Source of the DNA: CAZOBJ01 sp964577825
GTDB taxonomy: Bacteria; Planctomycetota; SZUA-567; JAFGNG01
DNA: 14,211 nt
Direction: 5' to 3'
Assembly (NCBI GenBank): GCA_964577825.1
Contig: CAZOBJ010000084.1
Span: forward strand, 1 to 14,211
How positions within the stretch are numbered: the stretch's first letter is position 1; the number at the start of each line of letters is the position of its first letter. The notes below the pieces were generated by a model that had not been told where the DNA came from, ran no database searches, and saw nothing but the letters and a program-made list of their open reading frames with translations. Positions 6,366-12,373 of the stretch are shown here, piece after piece. The translations under genes were made by a program, and so were the position numbers.

Positions 6366-6395
6366 TTGCCGCGCCGGGGCGGGCGTCTGTAGGAT
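6366..6395 (+). promoter_or_regulatory. promoter abutting the start of the exported protein gene
   Basis: TTGCCG (6366-6371), an 18-base spacer and TAGGAT (6390-6395). With the usual 6-7 base gap, transcription would begin at 6402-6403, exactly at the ATG. There is no purine-rich ribosome binding site other than AAGAG in the -10 flank, so a leaderless mRNA is likely. The promoter lies 40 bases after the GT9 stop codon. Confidence 0.5.
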
Positions 6396-6402
6396 AAGAG
6401 CC

Positions 6403-7506
6403 ATGAAGCGCCGAACACGCCAGCGTGGTAGCCGCCGTGGACTTGGGGGCTTTGTACGCTTGGTCCTGATCGTCGCGGGCCTGGCCGGGCCGGGCGCGGC
6501 CCGGGCGGACACGGTGTACTTCCAGTCCGGCAACGAGCTCTCGTGCAAGGTGATCCCGCCCGCCGAGGGGGACGAGTACGTGCGCGTGCTCGTGGGTCCG
6601 GAGGAGCAGGGCAGCATGCTCCTGCGGCGCGAGAGCATTGAACGCATCGAGTACGACTACGATTCCCGGCTGGCCGCCCTGGCCGACGACGACTATCCGG
6701 GCCACTACGAGCTCGGGCTGTGGTGCCTGGAGCGCGACCTGGTGGACAAGGCCCTGGAGCGGCTGCGCCACGCGCACGGGCACGAGGGCGTGCCGCCCGA
6801 GTCGGCCTTCCACATCGCCCGCGCGTACGAGAAGCAGGGTCCGCCCGGGCTGTTGAACGCGCGCAAGTACTACGAGGCCTACCTGGAGGCCGCCCCCCAG
6901 GGCGACCGGGCCGAGGCCGCCCGCCAGGGCCTGGAGCGCGTCAACGAGCGCATCCGCGCCCAGGGACTGGACCCGCAGCCGACCCCCGCGCCGTCCGAGC
7001 CGCAGGGCCTGGAGACCGGCGACTGGTCCCCGCCGGGCTGGGGGTACGACGCCGAGGTCCAGCGCGCCCAGGTGCAGGGCCGCGAGGGCCAGGTGGTGCT
7101 CAAGATCGCGTACAAGCACCGCGACGCGCGCGGCCGGCTGCCCCGGCCCGACCAGCGCAAGACCCCGGTGCAGCTAAGCGTCGAAGAGGACCTCACCGGC
7201 ACCCCCGTGCTCCAGTTCGACGTGTACAACCCGGAAAAGGCGGCCCTGCCCCTGTCCGTGGCCGTGGCCACCGGGCCGTCGTTCGAGTGGTTCGAGAGCG
7301 AGGTGTTCACGGTCCCGCCCGAGCAGTGGCGCACGGACCTGCGCATGGACCTGAGCCGCAAGACCTGGAAGTCCGCGGCCGCCGGCTGGCAGCACACCAC
7401 CGCCGTGCAGAACCTGGACCGGGTGCGCAACCTGATCCTGATTCTCCACAACGAAGACCGCACCGGCGAGGCGTACGTGGACGCGGTGCGGTTCTCCGAG
7501 GAGTGA
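6403..7506 (+). CDS. exported protein with helical-repeat region and beta-sandwich-like C-terminus
   Basis: A 367-residue protein of unknown function. Residues 1-35 form a signal peptide: a basic start with RR at 11-12 (SRRGLGGF, which could be a Tat signal), a hydrophobic core at 17-31 and an ARA cleavage site before Asp36. Residues 37-85 look like a small beta domain (VYFQSGNELSCKV...MLLRRESIERIEYDYDSR). Residues 96-187 are helical and resemble tetratricopeptide-type repeats (ELGLWCLERDLVDKALERL; FHIARAYEKQ...NARKYYEAYLEAAP). After a Pro-rich linker (188-211), residues 212-367 form a beta-rich domain with LQFDVYNPEKAALPLSVAV, TWKSAAAGWQ and AYVDAVRF, resembling carbohydrate-binding or galactose-binding-like modules. 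It is probably periplasmic or surface-located. HflX follows after 13 bases, so the two are probably cotranscribed. I do not recognise a named family. Confidence 0.8.
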   Translation: MKRRTRQRGSRRGLGGFVRLVLIVAGLAGPGAARADTVYFQSGNELSCKVIPPAEGDEYVRVLVGPEEQGSMLLRRESIERIEYDYDSRLAALADDDYPGHYELGLWCLERDLVDKALERLRHAHGHEGVPPESAFHIARAYEKQGPPGLLNARKYYEAYLEAAPQGDRAEAARQGLERVNERIRAQGLDPQPTPAPSEPQGLETGDWSPPGWGYDAEVQRAQVQGREGQVVLKIAYKHRDARGRLPRPDQRKTPVQLSVEEDLTGTPVLQFDVYNPEKAALPLSVAVATGPSFEWFESEVFTVPPEQWRTDLRMDLSRKTWKSAAAGWQHTTAVQNLDRVRNLILILHNEDRTGEAYVDAVRFSEE

Positions 7507-7519
7507 GTCCTTCCGCCCC

Positions 7520-8848
7520 ATGCCGCATGCGCCCGACGAGACCATTGAGCTGATGCCCGACAAGGAACGCCATGTGCTCATCGGGGTGGTCGCGCCGGAC
7601 ATGCTCGGCCCCGGCGAGGAGCCCCTCGACGAGCTCGCGGACCTCGTGGAGGCCGCGGGCGCGGAGGTGGTCGGCCGCCTGCCCCAGCGCCGAGCCCGGC
7701 CCCATCCGCGCACCTACCTGGGCAAGGGCAAGCTGGAGGAGCTCGTCGCCGAGGTCGCGCGCCTGCGGCCGGACACCGTGGTCGCGGACACGGACCTGAG
7801 CCCCGCGCAGCTGCAGACCCTCGAGGCCGCGGTGCGCACCAAGGTCATCGACCGCAGCGAGGTGATCCTGGACATCTTCGCCAGCCGCGCCCGCACGCAC
7901 CAGGCCCGACTGGAGGTCATGCTCGCCCAGGCCCAGTACGAGCTGCCCCGGCTGGGCCGCAAGTGGACGCACCTGGAGCGCCTGGGCGGGGGCATCGGGA
8001 CGCGGGGCCCGGGCGAGAGCCAGATCGAGACCGACCGGCGGCTGCTGCGCGGGCGCATCCAGCGGCTGCGCCGCGAGCTCGCAGGCATCGAGGCGCGCAA
8101 GGAGCAGGAGGTCGCCGCCCGCGCGCGCGAGTACACGGTGAGCCTCGTGGGCTACACGAACGCGGGCAAGACCACGCTCTTGAACGCCCTTACCGGCGCC
8201 GAGGCCCGGGTGGCGGACATGCTCTTCGCCACGCTGGACACGCTCACGCGGCCCGTGGACCTGGGCGGCGGGGTGCAGGCGCTCGCCTCGGACACGGTGG
8301 GCTTTATCCGGCGGCTGCCGCACCACCTGGTGGCGAGCTTCCACGCCACGCTCGAGGAGGCCGTGCAGGCCAAACTCCTGTTGCACGTGGTCGACGCCTC
8401 CAGCCCGGTGGCCGCCGAAGAGGTCCGCGCCGTGGACCAGACGCTCGCCAGCCTCGAGCTGCGCGGCCGGGACGAGGTGTACGTGCTCAACAAGATCGAC
8501 CGCGTCGGCGACCCGGCCCTGGTCGACGCGCTGCGCGAGCGATACGCCCCGGCCGTGGCCGTGAGCGCGCGCACCGGGCAGGGGATCGACCGGCTGCGCG
8601 AACTGCTGCGCGAGCGCGCCTGCCGCACCCTGGGCCGGCGCACGGTGGTGGTGCGGTTCCCCGGCGGCGACGGCCGGCGGCTGGCTGCGCTCAGCGCCCA
8701 CGGCGAGGTCTTTGACCTGCGCTACGAGGGCTCGGAGGCGGTCGCGCGCGTGGAGCTCTCGGAGGCGGACCTCGAACGCCTGCGCCGCCTGCCCGGACCC
8801 ATGCAGGTCCAGGAGGCGCAGGCCGCGCAGGACCGGGACCGCGGGTAG
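7520..8848 (+). CDS. hflX: GTPase HflX
   Basis: HflX is a ribosome-binding GTPase that splits stalled 70S ribosomes under stress. At 442 residues the length is normal. The N-terminal HflX domain (about 18-150) contains RTYLGKGKLEEL (64-75) and is followed by the family-specific GGGIGTRGPGES (156-167) and a basic coiled coil (170-205). The G domain is complete: P-loop GYTNAGKT (211-218), G3 DTVGF (258-262), NKID (324-327) and SAR (349-351). The C-terminal extension (about 370-442) ends in a charged tail. The ATG at 7520 lies 13 bases after the preceding stop, with no separate promoter seen, so it is probably the second gene of a two-gene unit. Alternative start ATG 7553 is possible. No residue is missing. 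Confidence 0.96.
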   Translation: MPHAPDETIELMPDKERHVLIGVVAPDMLGPGEEPLDELADLVEAAGAEVVGRLPQRRARPHPRTYLGKGKLEELVAEVARLRPDTVVADTDLSPAQLQTLEAAVRTKVIDRSEVILDIFASRARTHQARLEVMLAQAQYELPRLGRKWTHLERLGGGIGTRGPGESQIETDRRLLRGRIQRLRRELAGIEARKEQEVAARAREYTVSLVGYTNAGKTTLLNALTGAEARVADMLFATLDTLTRPVDLGGGVQALASDTVGFIRRLPHHLVASFHATLEEAVQAKLLLHVVDASSPVAAEEVRAVDQTLASLELRGRDEVYVLNKIDRVGDPALVDALRERYAPAVAVSARTGQGIDRLRELLRERACRTLGRRTVVVRFPGGDGRRLAALSAHGEVFDLRYEGSEAVARVELSEADLERLRRLPGPMQVQEAQAAQDRDRG

Positions 8849-8850
8849 GC

Positions 8851-8864
8851 CGCCGCGCGCGGCG
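8851..8864. terminator. palindrome between convergent stop codons
   Basis: The 17 bases between the hflX stop and the fucosidase stop contain the perfect 14-bp palindrome CGCCGCGCGCGGCG. It could act as a bidirectional transcription block, but there is no U-run on either side and GC-rich palindromes are common here. Confidence 0.25.
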
Positions 8865-8865
8865 C

Positions 8866-10218
8866 TCAGCCCGGCGCGACCTCGTCCACGCCCGTGAGCT
8901 TGACCACCGGCCCGTGCGGCCAGTCCCACCGGTTGCCCAGCCGTTGGGCGCTCATCACCGTGAAGCTGAGCCCGTCCTCGCCTTGCGACCAGCGCGGCGC
9001 GGGGTCCACCTCGGGCGCGTGCGCGAGGACCTGCCCGTCGTGGCCGAGCACCGCGACCTCGGTGCGGTCCGTGGCCCGCAGGCTCGCGAGCGTGCGGGTG
9101 AGCGTCTTGGCGTACGTGCTCGCACCCAAGGCCAAGGCCCACGCCGCAAGCGGGGCGGCCTGCGGCGCGGCCCAGTCGGGCCGGGTCACCATGGCGTACA
9201 CAGCGTGCCCCTGCGCGGACCGGGTGAAGCACACGTCCCCCTCGCACACGGGCGAGCGGGGGTGCGCGGCGTAGACGGCCTCGCCGTTGACGAACAGCCA
9301 AAGCCCCAGCTCGCGCAGGCGCCCGGTCTGCGCCTCGGGCAGGCTGCCGTCCGCGCGCGGGCCGAGGTTGAGGAGCAGGTTGCCGCCGCGAGCCCGCGTG
9401 TGCGCGAGGGTGCGTACGAGTTCCTCTGCGCTCTTGTACGTCTCGCGCGGGGCCCGGTACTGCCACTGGTCGCCCAGAGTCAGGCACGCCTCCCACGGGC
9501 CGGGCGCGGGCGCGTCGGGCAGGTGCTGCTCGGGCGTGAGCAGGTCGCCGCGCGTGACCACCACCTCGGGCGCGAGCTCGCGTGCGAGGTCCGCGAGCCC
9601 CTCCGGCACGCCGTCGAGGAACAACAGATCCACCGGCCCGTACCCGGTGAAGAGCTCCTCGAGCTGGGCGCGGTTGCGGGCCATGAGCTGCGGGTTGTTG
9701 CGCGGGTCGGCTTCCGGCCGCTTGCGGCTGACGGGGTGGCCCTGCTCGTGCAAAAGCAGAAAGTCGTCCGGCGAGAAGTACACGCCCACGGCCAGGCCCT
9801 CGCTGCGCAGGGCCTGGAAAAGCGCGCGGGTCACGTCCTCGCCGAAGGGCGTGTTCGCGATGGAGAACTCGGTCGTGGCCGTGTGCCACATGCAGAACCC
9901 GTTGTGATGCTTGGCGGTGAACACCACGTACCGGGCCCCGCACACGCGCGCGAGCCGGGCCCAGGCCGCCGGGTCGAACCGGTCGGGGCAGAACGTGGCC
10001 GGCAGCTCGCGGAAGTAGCGCTCGCGGTACGCGCGCGAGCTGCCCACCAGCGAGTGGCTGATCACGGTCCCCAGCTGCACGTCCACGCTCCAGTGCACGA
10101 ACAGCCCGAAGCCGAGGTCCCGGAACCAGGCGTTGCGCGCGGGGCGGTTGCCGCTCTCGCGCGCGCCCGCGGCTGCCGCCGCGTCCTGGGTGCCGTCGGC
10201 CGCGTTCGATGAGCTCAT
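8866..10218 (-). CDS. alpha-L-fucosidase, glycoside hydrolase family 29
   Basis: GH29 enzymes release alpha-linked L-fucose with retention of configuration. The 450-residue protein starts at ATG 10218 with GAGGAG 7 bases upstream. The catalytic TIM barrel runs from about residue 29: WFRDLGFGLFVHW (31-43), VVFTAKHHNGFCMW (98-111, the fucose-binding His pair), GPVDLLFLDG (194-203, predicted nucleophile Asp202), PWEACLT (241-247) and RARGGNLLLNLGPRADG (275-291). A beta-sandwich domain follows from about 320 to the end. Residues 1-28 are Ala/Ser-rich and polar, with no signal peptide, so the enzyme is predicted to be cytosolic, acting on imported fucosylated oligosaccharides. The acid/base residue cannot be assigned by eye. 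It lies 33 bases downstream of the YjbQ gene and is probably cotranscribed. Confidence 0.9.
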   Translation of the reverse strand: MSSSNAADGTQDAAAAAGARESGNRPARNAWFRDLGFGLFVHWSVDVQLGTVISHSLVGSSRAYRERYFRELPATFCPDRFDPAAWARLARVCGARYVVFTAKHHNGFCMWHTATTEFSIANTPFGEDVTRALFQALRSEGLAVGVYFSPDDFLLLHEQGHPVSRKRPEADPRNNPQLMARNRAQLEELFTGYGPVDLLFLDGVPEGLADLARELAPEVVVTRGDLLTPEQHLPDAPAPGPWEACLTLGDQWQYRAPRETYKSAEELVRTLAHTRARGGNLLLNLGPRADGSLPEAQTGRLRELGLWLFVNGEAVYAAHPRSPVCEGDVCFTRSAQGHAVYAMVTRPDWAAPQAAPLAAWALALGASTYAKTLTRTLASLRATDRTEVAVLGHDGQVLAHAPEVDPAPRWSQGEDGLSFTVMSAQRLGNRWDWPHGPVVKLTGVDEVAPG

Positions 10219-10251
10219 GCCCGTGCTCCTCTGCTGTGCCGCGACAATCGC

Positions 10252-10647
10252 CTACCCGCTGACGGACACCCACACCCGCCGCGTGCGGGGCCCGTCGAAC
10301 TCGGCGAAGTACACTCCCTGCCAGGTGCCCAGGGCCAGGTCGCCGCCGCGCACGAGCACGGCCTGGGCGCAGCCGACGAGGCTCGACTTCACGTGCGCGT
10401 CCGCATTGCCCTCCGCGTGGGTGTAGAACGCCTCGTCGCGGGGCGCCAGGCGATCGAGCTTGGCCAACAGGTCCCGGCACACCGAGGGGTCGGCGTTCTC
10501 GTTGATCGTGATCGCGGCCGTGGTATGGGGCGCGAACACCGTGGCCACGCCGTCGGAGATACCGGTCTCGCGCACCGCGGCGCGGACTTCATCCGTGATG
10601 TCCACGAGCTGCGCGCGGCTGCGCGTTCGCACCGAGAATTCCTGCAT
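10252..10647 (-). CDS. yjbQ: YjbQ/UPF0047 family protein
   Basis: A 131-residue single-domain protein of the conserved YjbQ family, some members of which have weak thiamine-phosphate synthase activity; the real role is not settled. The start ATG 10647 has GGGGGAGG five bases upstream. Family motifs are intact: VFAPHTTAAITINENADPSV (37-56, His41), YTHAEGNADAHVKSSLVG (75-92, His77 and His85), and LGTWQGVYFAEFDGPRTRRV (106-125). The conserved histidines form the presumed metal or phosphate site. It is the first gene of a probable pair with the GH29 fucosidase, with no obvious functional link, so cotranscription may be incidental. Confidence 0.93.
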   Translation of the reverse strand: MQEFSVRTRSRAQLVDITDEVRAAVRETGISDGVATVFAPHTTAAITINENADPSVCRDLLAKLDRLAPRDEAFYTHAEGNADAHVKSSLVGCAQAVLVRGGDLALGTWQGVYFAEFDGPRTRRVWVSVSG

Positions 10648-10720
10648 GGCGACCTCCCCCTGTGCACGCCGTCGAGGGCCGCGGGCGCCGCCTCCGGGGC
10701 CCGGCGGGGTCCTCCTGATG

Positions 10721-10752
10721 TAACCCTTTTCAAAAGAATACGGTTATGTCAA
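10721..10752 (-). promoter_or_regulatory. yjbQ promoter region with operator-like palindrome
   Basis: A perfect -35 TTGACA reads leftward (10752-10747), in an island of AT-rich DNA. The best -10 at 18 bases is the weak AAGGGT (10728-10723). The spacer and -10 are covered by a nested inverted repeat: TAACC (10721-10725) with GGTTA (10742-10746), enclosing CTTTT-C-AAAAG (10726-10736). A protein bound there would block the promoter. The leader would be about 70 bases. Confidence 0.4.
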
Positions 10753-10822
10753 GCAAAGAAAACCGAGCAAAATCCGCACCACCCGGCGAGGGAATATACG
10801 CCCCGGCCTGACACAAGTAAGT

Positions 10823-10922
10823 GAGGAACAGCTGTAGCGCCCCCCTCGCTGCAGTCCCGACCCGTTCCTCGCCGTTCTCCTCGTGGAGCAGCCCGCAATC
10901 CCTTGCGGGTTGCTCCTTTTTT
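10823..10922 (+). ncRNA. candidate small RNA between yjbQ and rarA
   Basis: A plus-strand structured element in a region where both neighbouring genes are on the minus strand. GAGGAAC (10823-10829) pairs with GTTCCTC (10864-10870); inside, CTGTAGCG (10832-10839) pairs with CGCTGCAG (10847-10854) with one wobble. A strong terminator follows at once. There is no plus-strand gene downstream for it to regulate in cis and no plausible ORF with a start codon. The 5' end is unclear: TATACG at 10795-10800 could be a -10 but lacks a -35. I compared it mentally with 6S RNA, whose gene often neighbours rarA in other bacteria, and could not match it. It could also act as antisense to the rarA or yjbQ transcript ends. 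Confidence 0.45.
10885..10922 (+). terminator. strong rho-independent terminator, plus strand
   Basis: A 14-bp stem, GGAGCAGCCCGCAA (10885-10898) with TTGCGGGTTGCTCC (10903-10916, one G-U pair), a 4-base loop and TTTTTT (10917-10922). On the minus strand the hairpin is followed by ACGAGG, so it is not an efficient terminator for rarA, although it could protect the 3' end of that mRNA. Confidence 0.85.
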
Positions 10923-10952
10923 GCGGGGCCTGTCCCGCGCTTGTGCCGGCCC

Positions 10953-12308
10953 TCACTCCTCGGACTCCGTTGTCTCCTCGCGGCGCTTGCGCCGCAGCCG
11001 GTCCCAGTACTCGATGCGCTTGCGGATCTCCTTTTCGAACCCGTAGGGCCCGGGCGCGTAGTAGGTGCGCTTCTCCATGCCCTCGGGCAGGAACCGCTGC
11101 CCGCTGAAGGCCTGGTCGCTGTCGTGGTCGTACTGGTACCCCTTGCCGTACCCCAGCCCCCGCATGAGGCCGGTGGGCGCGTTGCGGATGTGCAGGGGCA
11201 CGGGCTCGTTGCGGGTCTCGTGCACGTCGGCCTTGGCTGCGTCCACGGCGCGGTAGACGCGGTTCGACTTGGGCGCGGTGGCCAGGTACACCACGCACTG
11301 CGCCAGGGCCGCGTCGCACTCCGGAAAGCCCAGGAAATGCGCCGCGTCGCGCGCGGCGATGGCCTGGACCAGGGCCTGGGGGTCGGCGAGCCCCACGTCC
11401 TCGCTCGCGAACCGCACCAGCCGCCGGGCGATGTACAGGGGGTCGGCCCCGGCCTCGACCATGCGCGCGAGCCAGTACAGGCCGGCCTGGGCGTCGCTGC
11501 CGCGCAGGGACTTGTGCAGGGCGCTGATCAGGTTGTAGTGCTCCTCGCCCTCCTTGTCGTAGGCGAGCGTTCGCTGGGTGAGGGCCTTGCGCACGGTGTC
11601 GCGGTCCAGGGTGCGCGTGCCGTCCGGCCCGGGCGGGGTGGCCGCCGCGGCGAGCTCCAGGGCGTTGAGCGCGGTGCGCGCGTCGCCGTTCGCGTAGTTG
11701 AGAAGAAGCCGCCGCGCCTCGTCCGGGAGCTCGGGCTTCAGGTCCCCGAGGCCGCGCTCGGTGTCGGCCAGGGCCCGGTCCACGATCCGGCCCACGTCCT
11801 CGTCGCTCAGGGCCTCGAGCACGTAGACCCGGCACCGGCTCAAGAGCGGGCGGTTCACCTCGAAGGACGGGTTCTCCGTGGTCGCGCCGATGAGCAAAAT
11901 CGTGCCCCGCTCCACATGGGGCAACAGGGCGTCCTGCTGGGCCTTGTTGAACCGGTGGATCTCGTCGATGAACAGAATCGTGCCCCGGTCCTCGCGCTCG
12001 CGCCGGGTGCGGGCCTCGTCCACGATGCGGCGCACGTCGCGCACGCCCCCGAGCACCGCGCTGAAGGCCACGAACTCGCGGGCGGTGGTCTGGGCGATCA
12101 CGCGCGCCAGGCTCGTCTTGCCGCTGCCCGGCGGGCCCCAGAAGATGGCGCTCGTGAGCGTGTCCTCCTGGATGGCCCGTCGCAACAGGGTCCCCGGGCC
12201 GACCAGGTCCGCCTGGCCCACGAACTCGTCCAGGCTGCGCGGGCGCATGCGGTCGGCGAGCGGGGTGTGCGGCGCGTGCTCGGGGGTCGGGTCGGGGGCG
12301 TCGGGCAC
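10953..12308 (-). CDS. rarA: replication-associated recombination protein A (RarA/MgsA), AAA+ ATPase
   Basis: RarA is a clamp-loader-like AAA+ ATPase acting at stalled replication forks with SSB. The 451-residue protein starts at GTG 12308, chosen because AAGGAG is 6 bases upstream and the next residues lead directly into PLADRMRPRSLDEFVGQ (16-32). Walker A WGPPGSGKT (57-65), Walker B ILFIDEIHRF (111-120), sensor 1 GATTENPSFEVN (141-152) and the SRC arginine finger (LLSRC, 155-159) are all present. The C-terminal tetramerisation region carries DKEGEEHYNLISALHKSLRGSDAQAGLYWLARM-type family sequence and ends GPYGFEKEIRKRIEYW. A charged tail closes the protein. It lies 65 bases downstream of the TatD fusion but has its own promoter in that gap. 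Confidence 0.96.
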   Translation of the reverse strand: MPDAPDPTPEHAPHTPLADRMRPRSLDEFVGQADLVGPGTLLRRAIQEDTLTSAIFWGPPGSGKTSLARVIAQTTAREFVAFSAVLGGVRDVRRIVDEARTRREREDRGTILFIDEIHRFNKAQQDALLPHVERGTILLIGATTENPSFEVNRPLLSRCRVYVLEALSDEDVGRIVDRALADTERGLGDLKPELPDEARRLLLNYANGDARTALNALELAAAATPPGPDGTRTLDRDTVRKALTQRTLAYDKEGEEHYNLISALHKSLRGSDAQAGLYWLARMVEAGADPLYIARRLVRFASEDVGLADPQALVQAIAARDAAHFLGFPECDAALAQCVVYLATAPKSNRVYRAVDAAKADVHETRNEPVPLHIRNAPTGLMRGLGYGKGYQYDHDSDQAFSGQRFLPEGMEKRTYYAPGPYGFEKEIRKRIEYWDRLRRKRREETTESEE

Positions 12309-12339
12309 AGCGGGCTCCTTGCGGGGGATTGGCGCGTCC

Positions 12340-12368
12340 CTTGTACGCCGCGCGGCGGCCGAATGCAA
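12340..12368 (-). promoter_or_regulatory. rarA promoter
   Basis: On the minus strand, TTGCAT (12368-12363), a 17-base spacer and TACAAG (12345-12340). The start would be near 12333, giving a leader of about 25 bases with the ribosome binding site AAGGAG just before the GTG. rarA can thus be expressed independently of the tatD fusion gene. Confidence 0.55.
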
Positions 12369-12373
12369 GCGGG

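Noticed and set aside
8849..8865. Confident bidirectional terminator between hflX and the fucosidase gene
   Set aside because: The palindrome is perfect but lacks a U-run on both strands, so it is listed only at low confidence.
7307..10480. 1057-codon open frame on the minus strand spanning hflX, the fucosidase and yjbQ
   Set aside because: It overlaps three clearly recognisable genes in other frames and has low-complexity Arg/Ala/Gly composition; it is a GC-bias artefact.
10740..10922. 6S RNA between yjbQ and rarA
   Set aside because: The location is suggestive, but I could not find a long closing stem with a central open bubble; the visible helices are short and followed directly by a terminator. 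Kept only as an unclassified small RNA.
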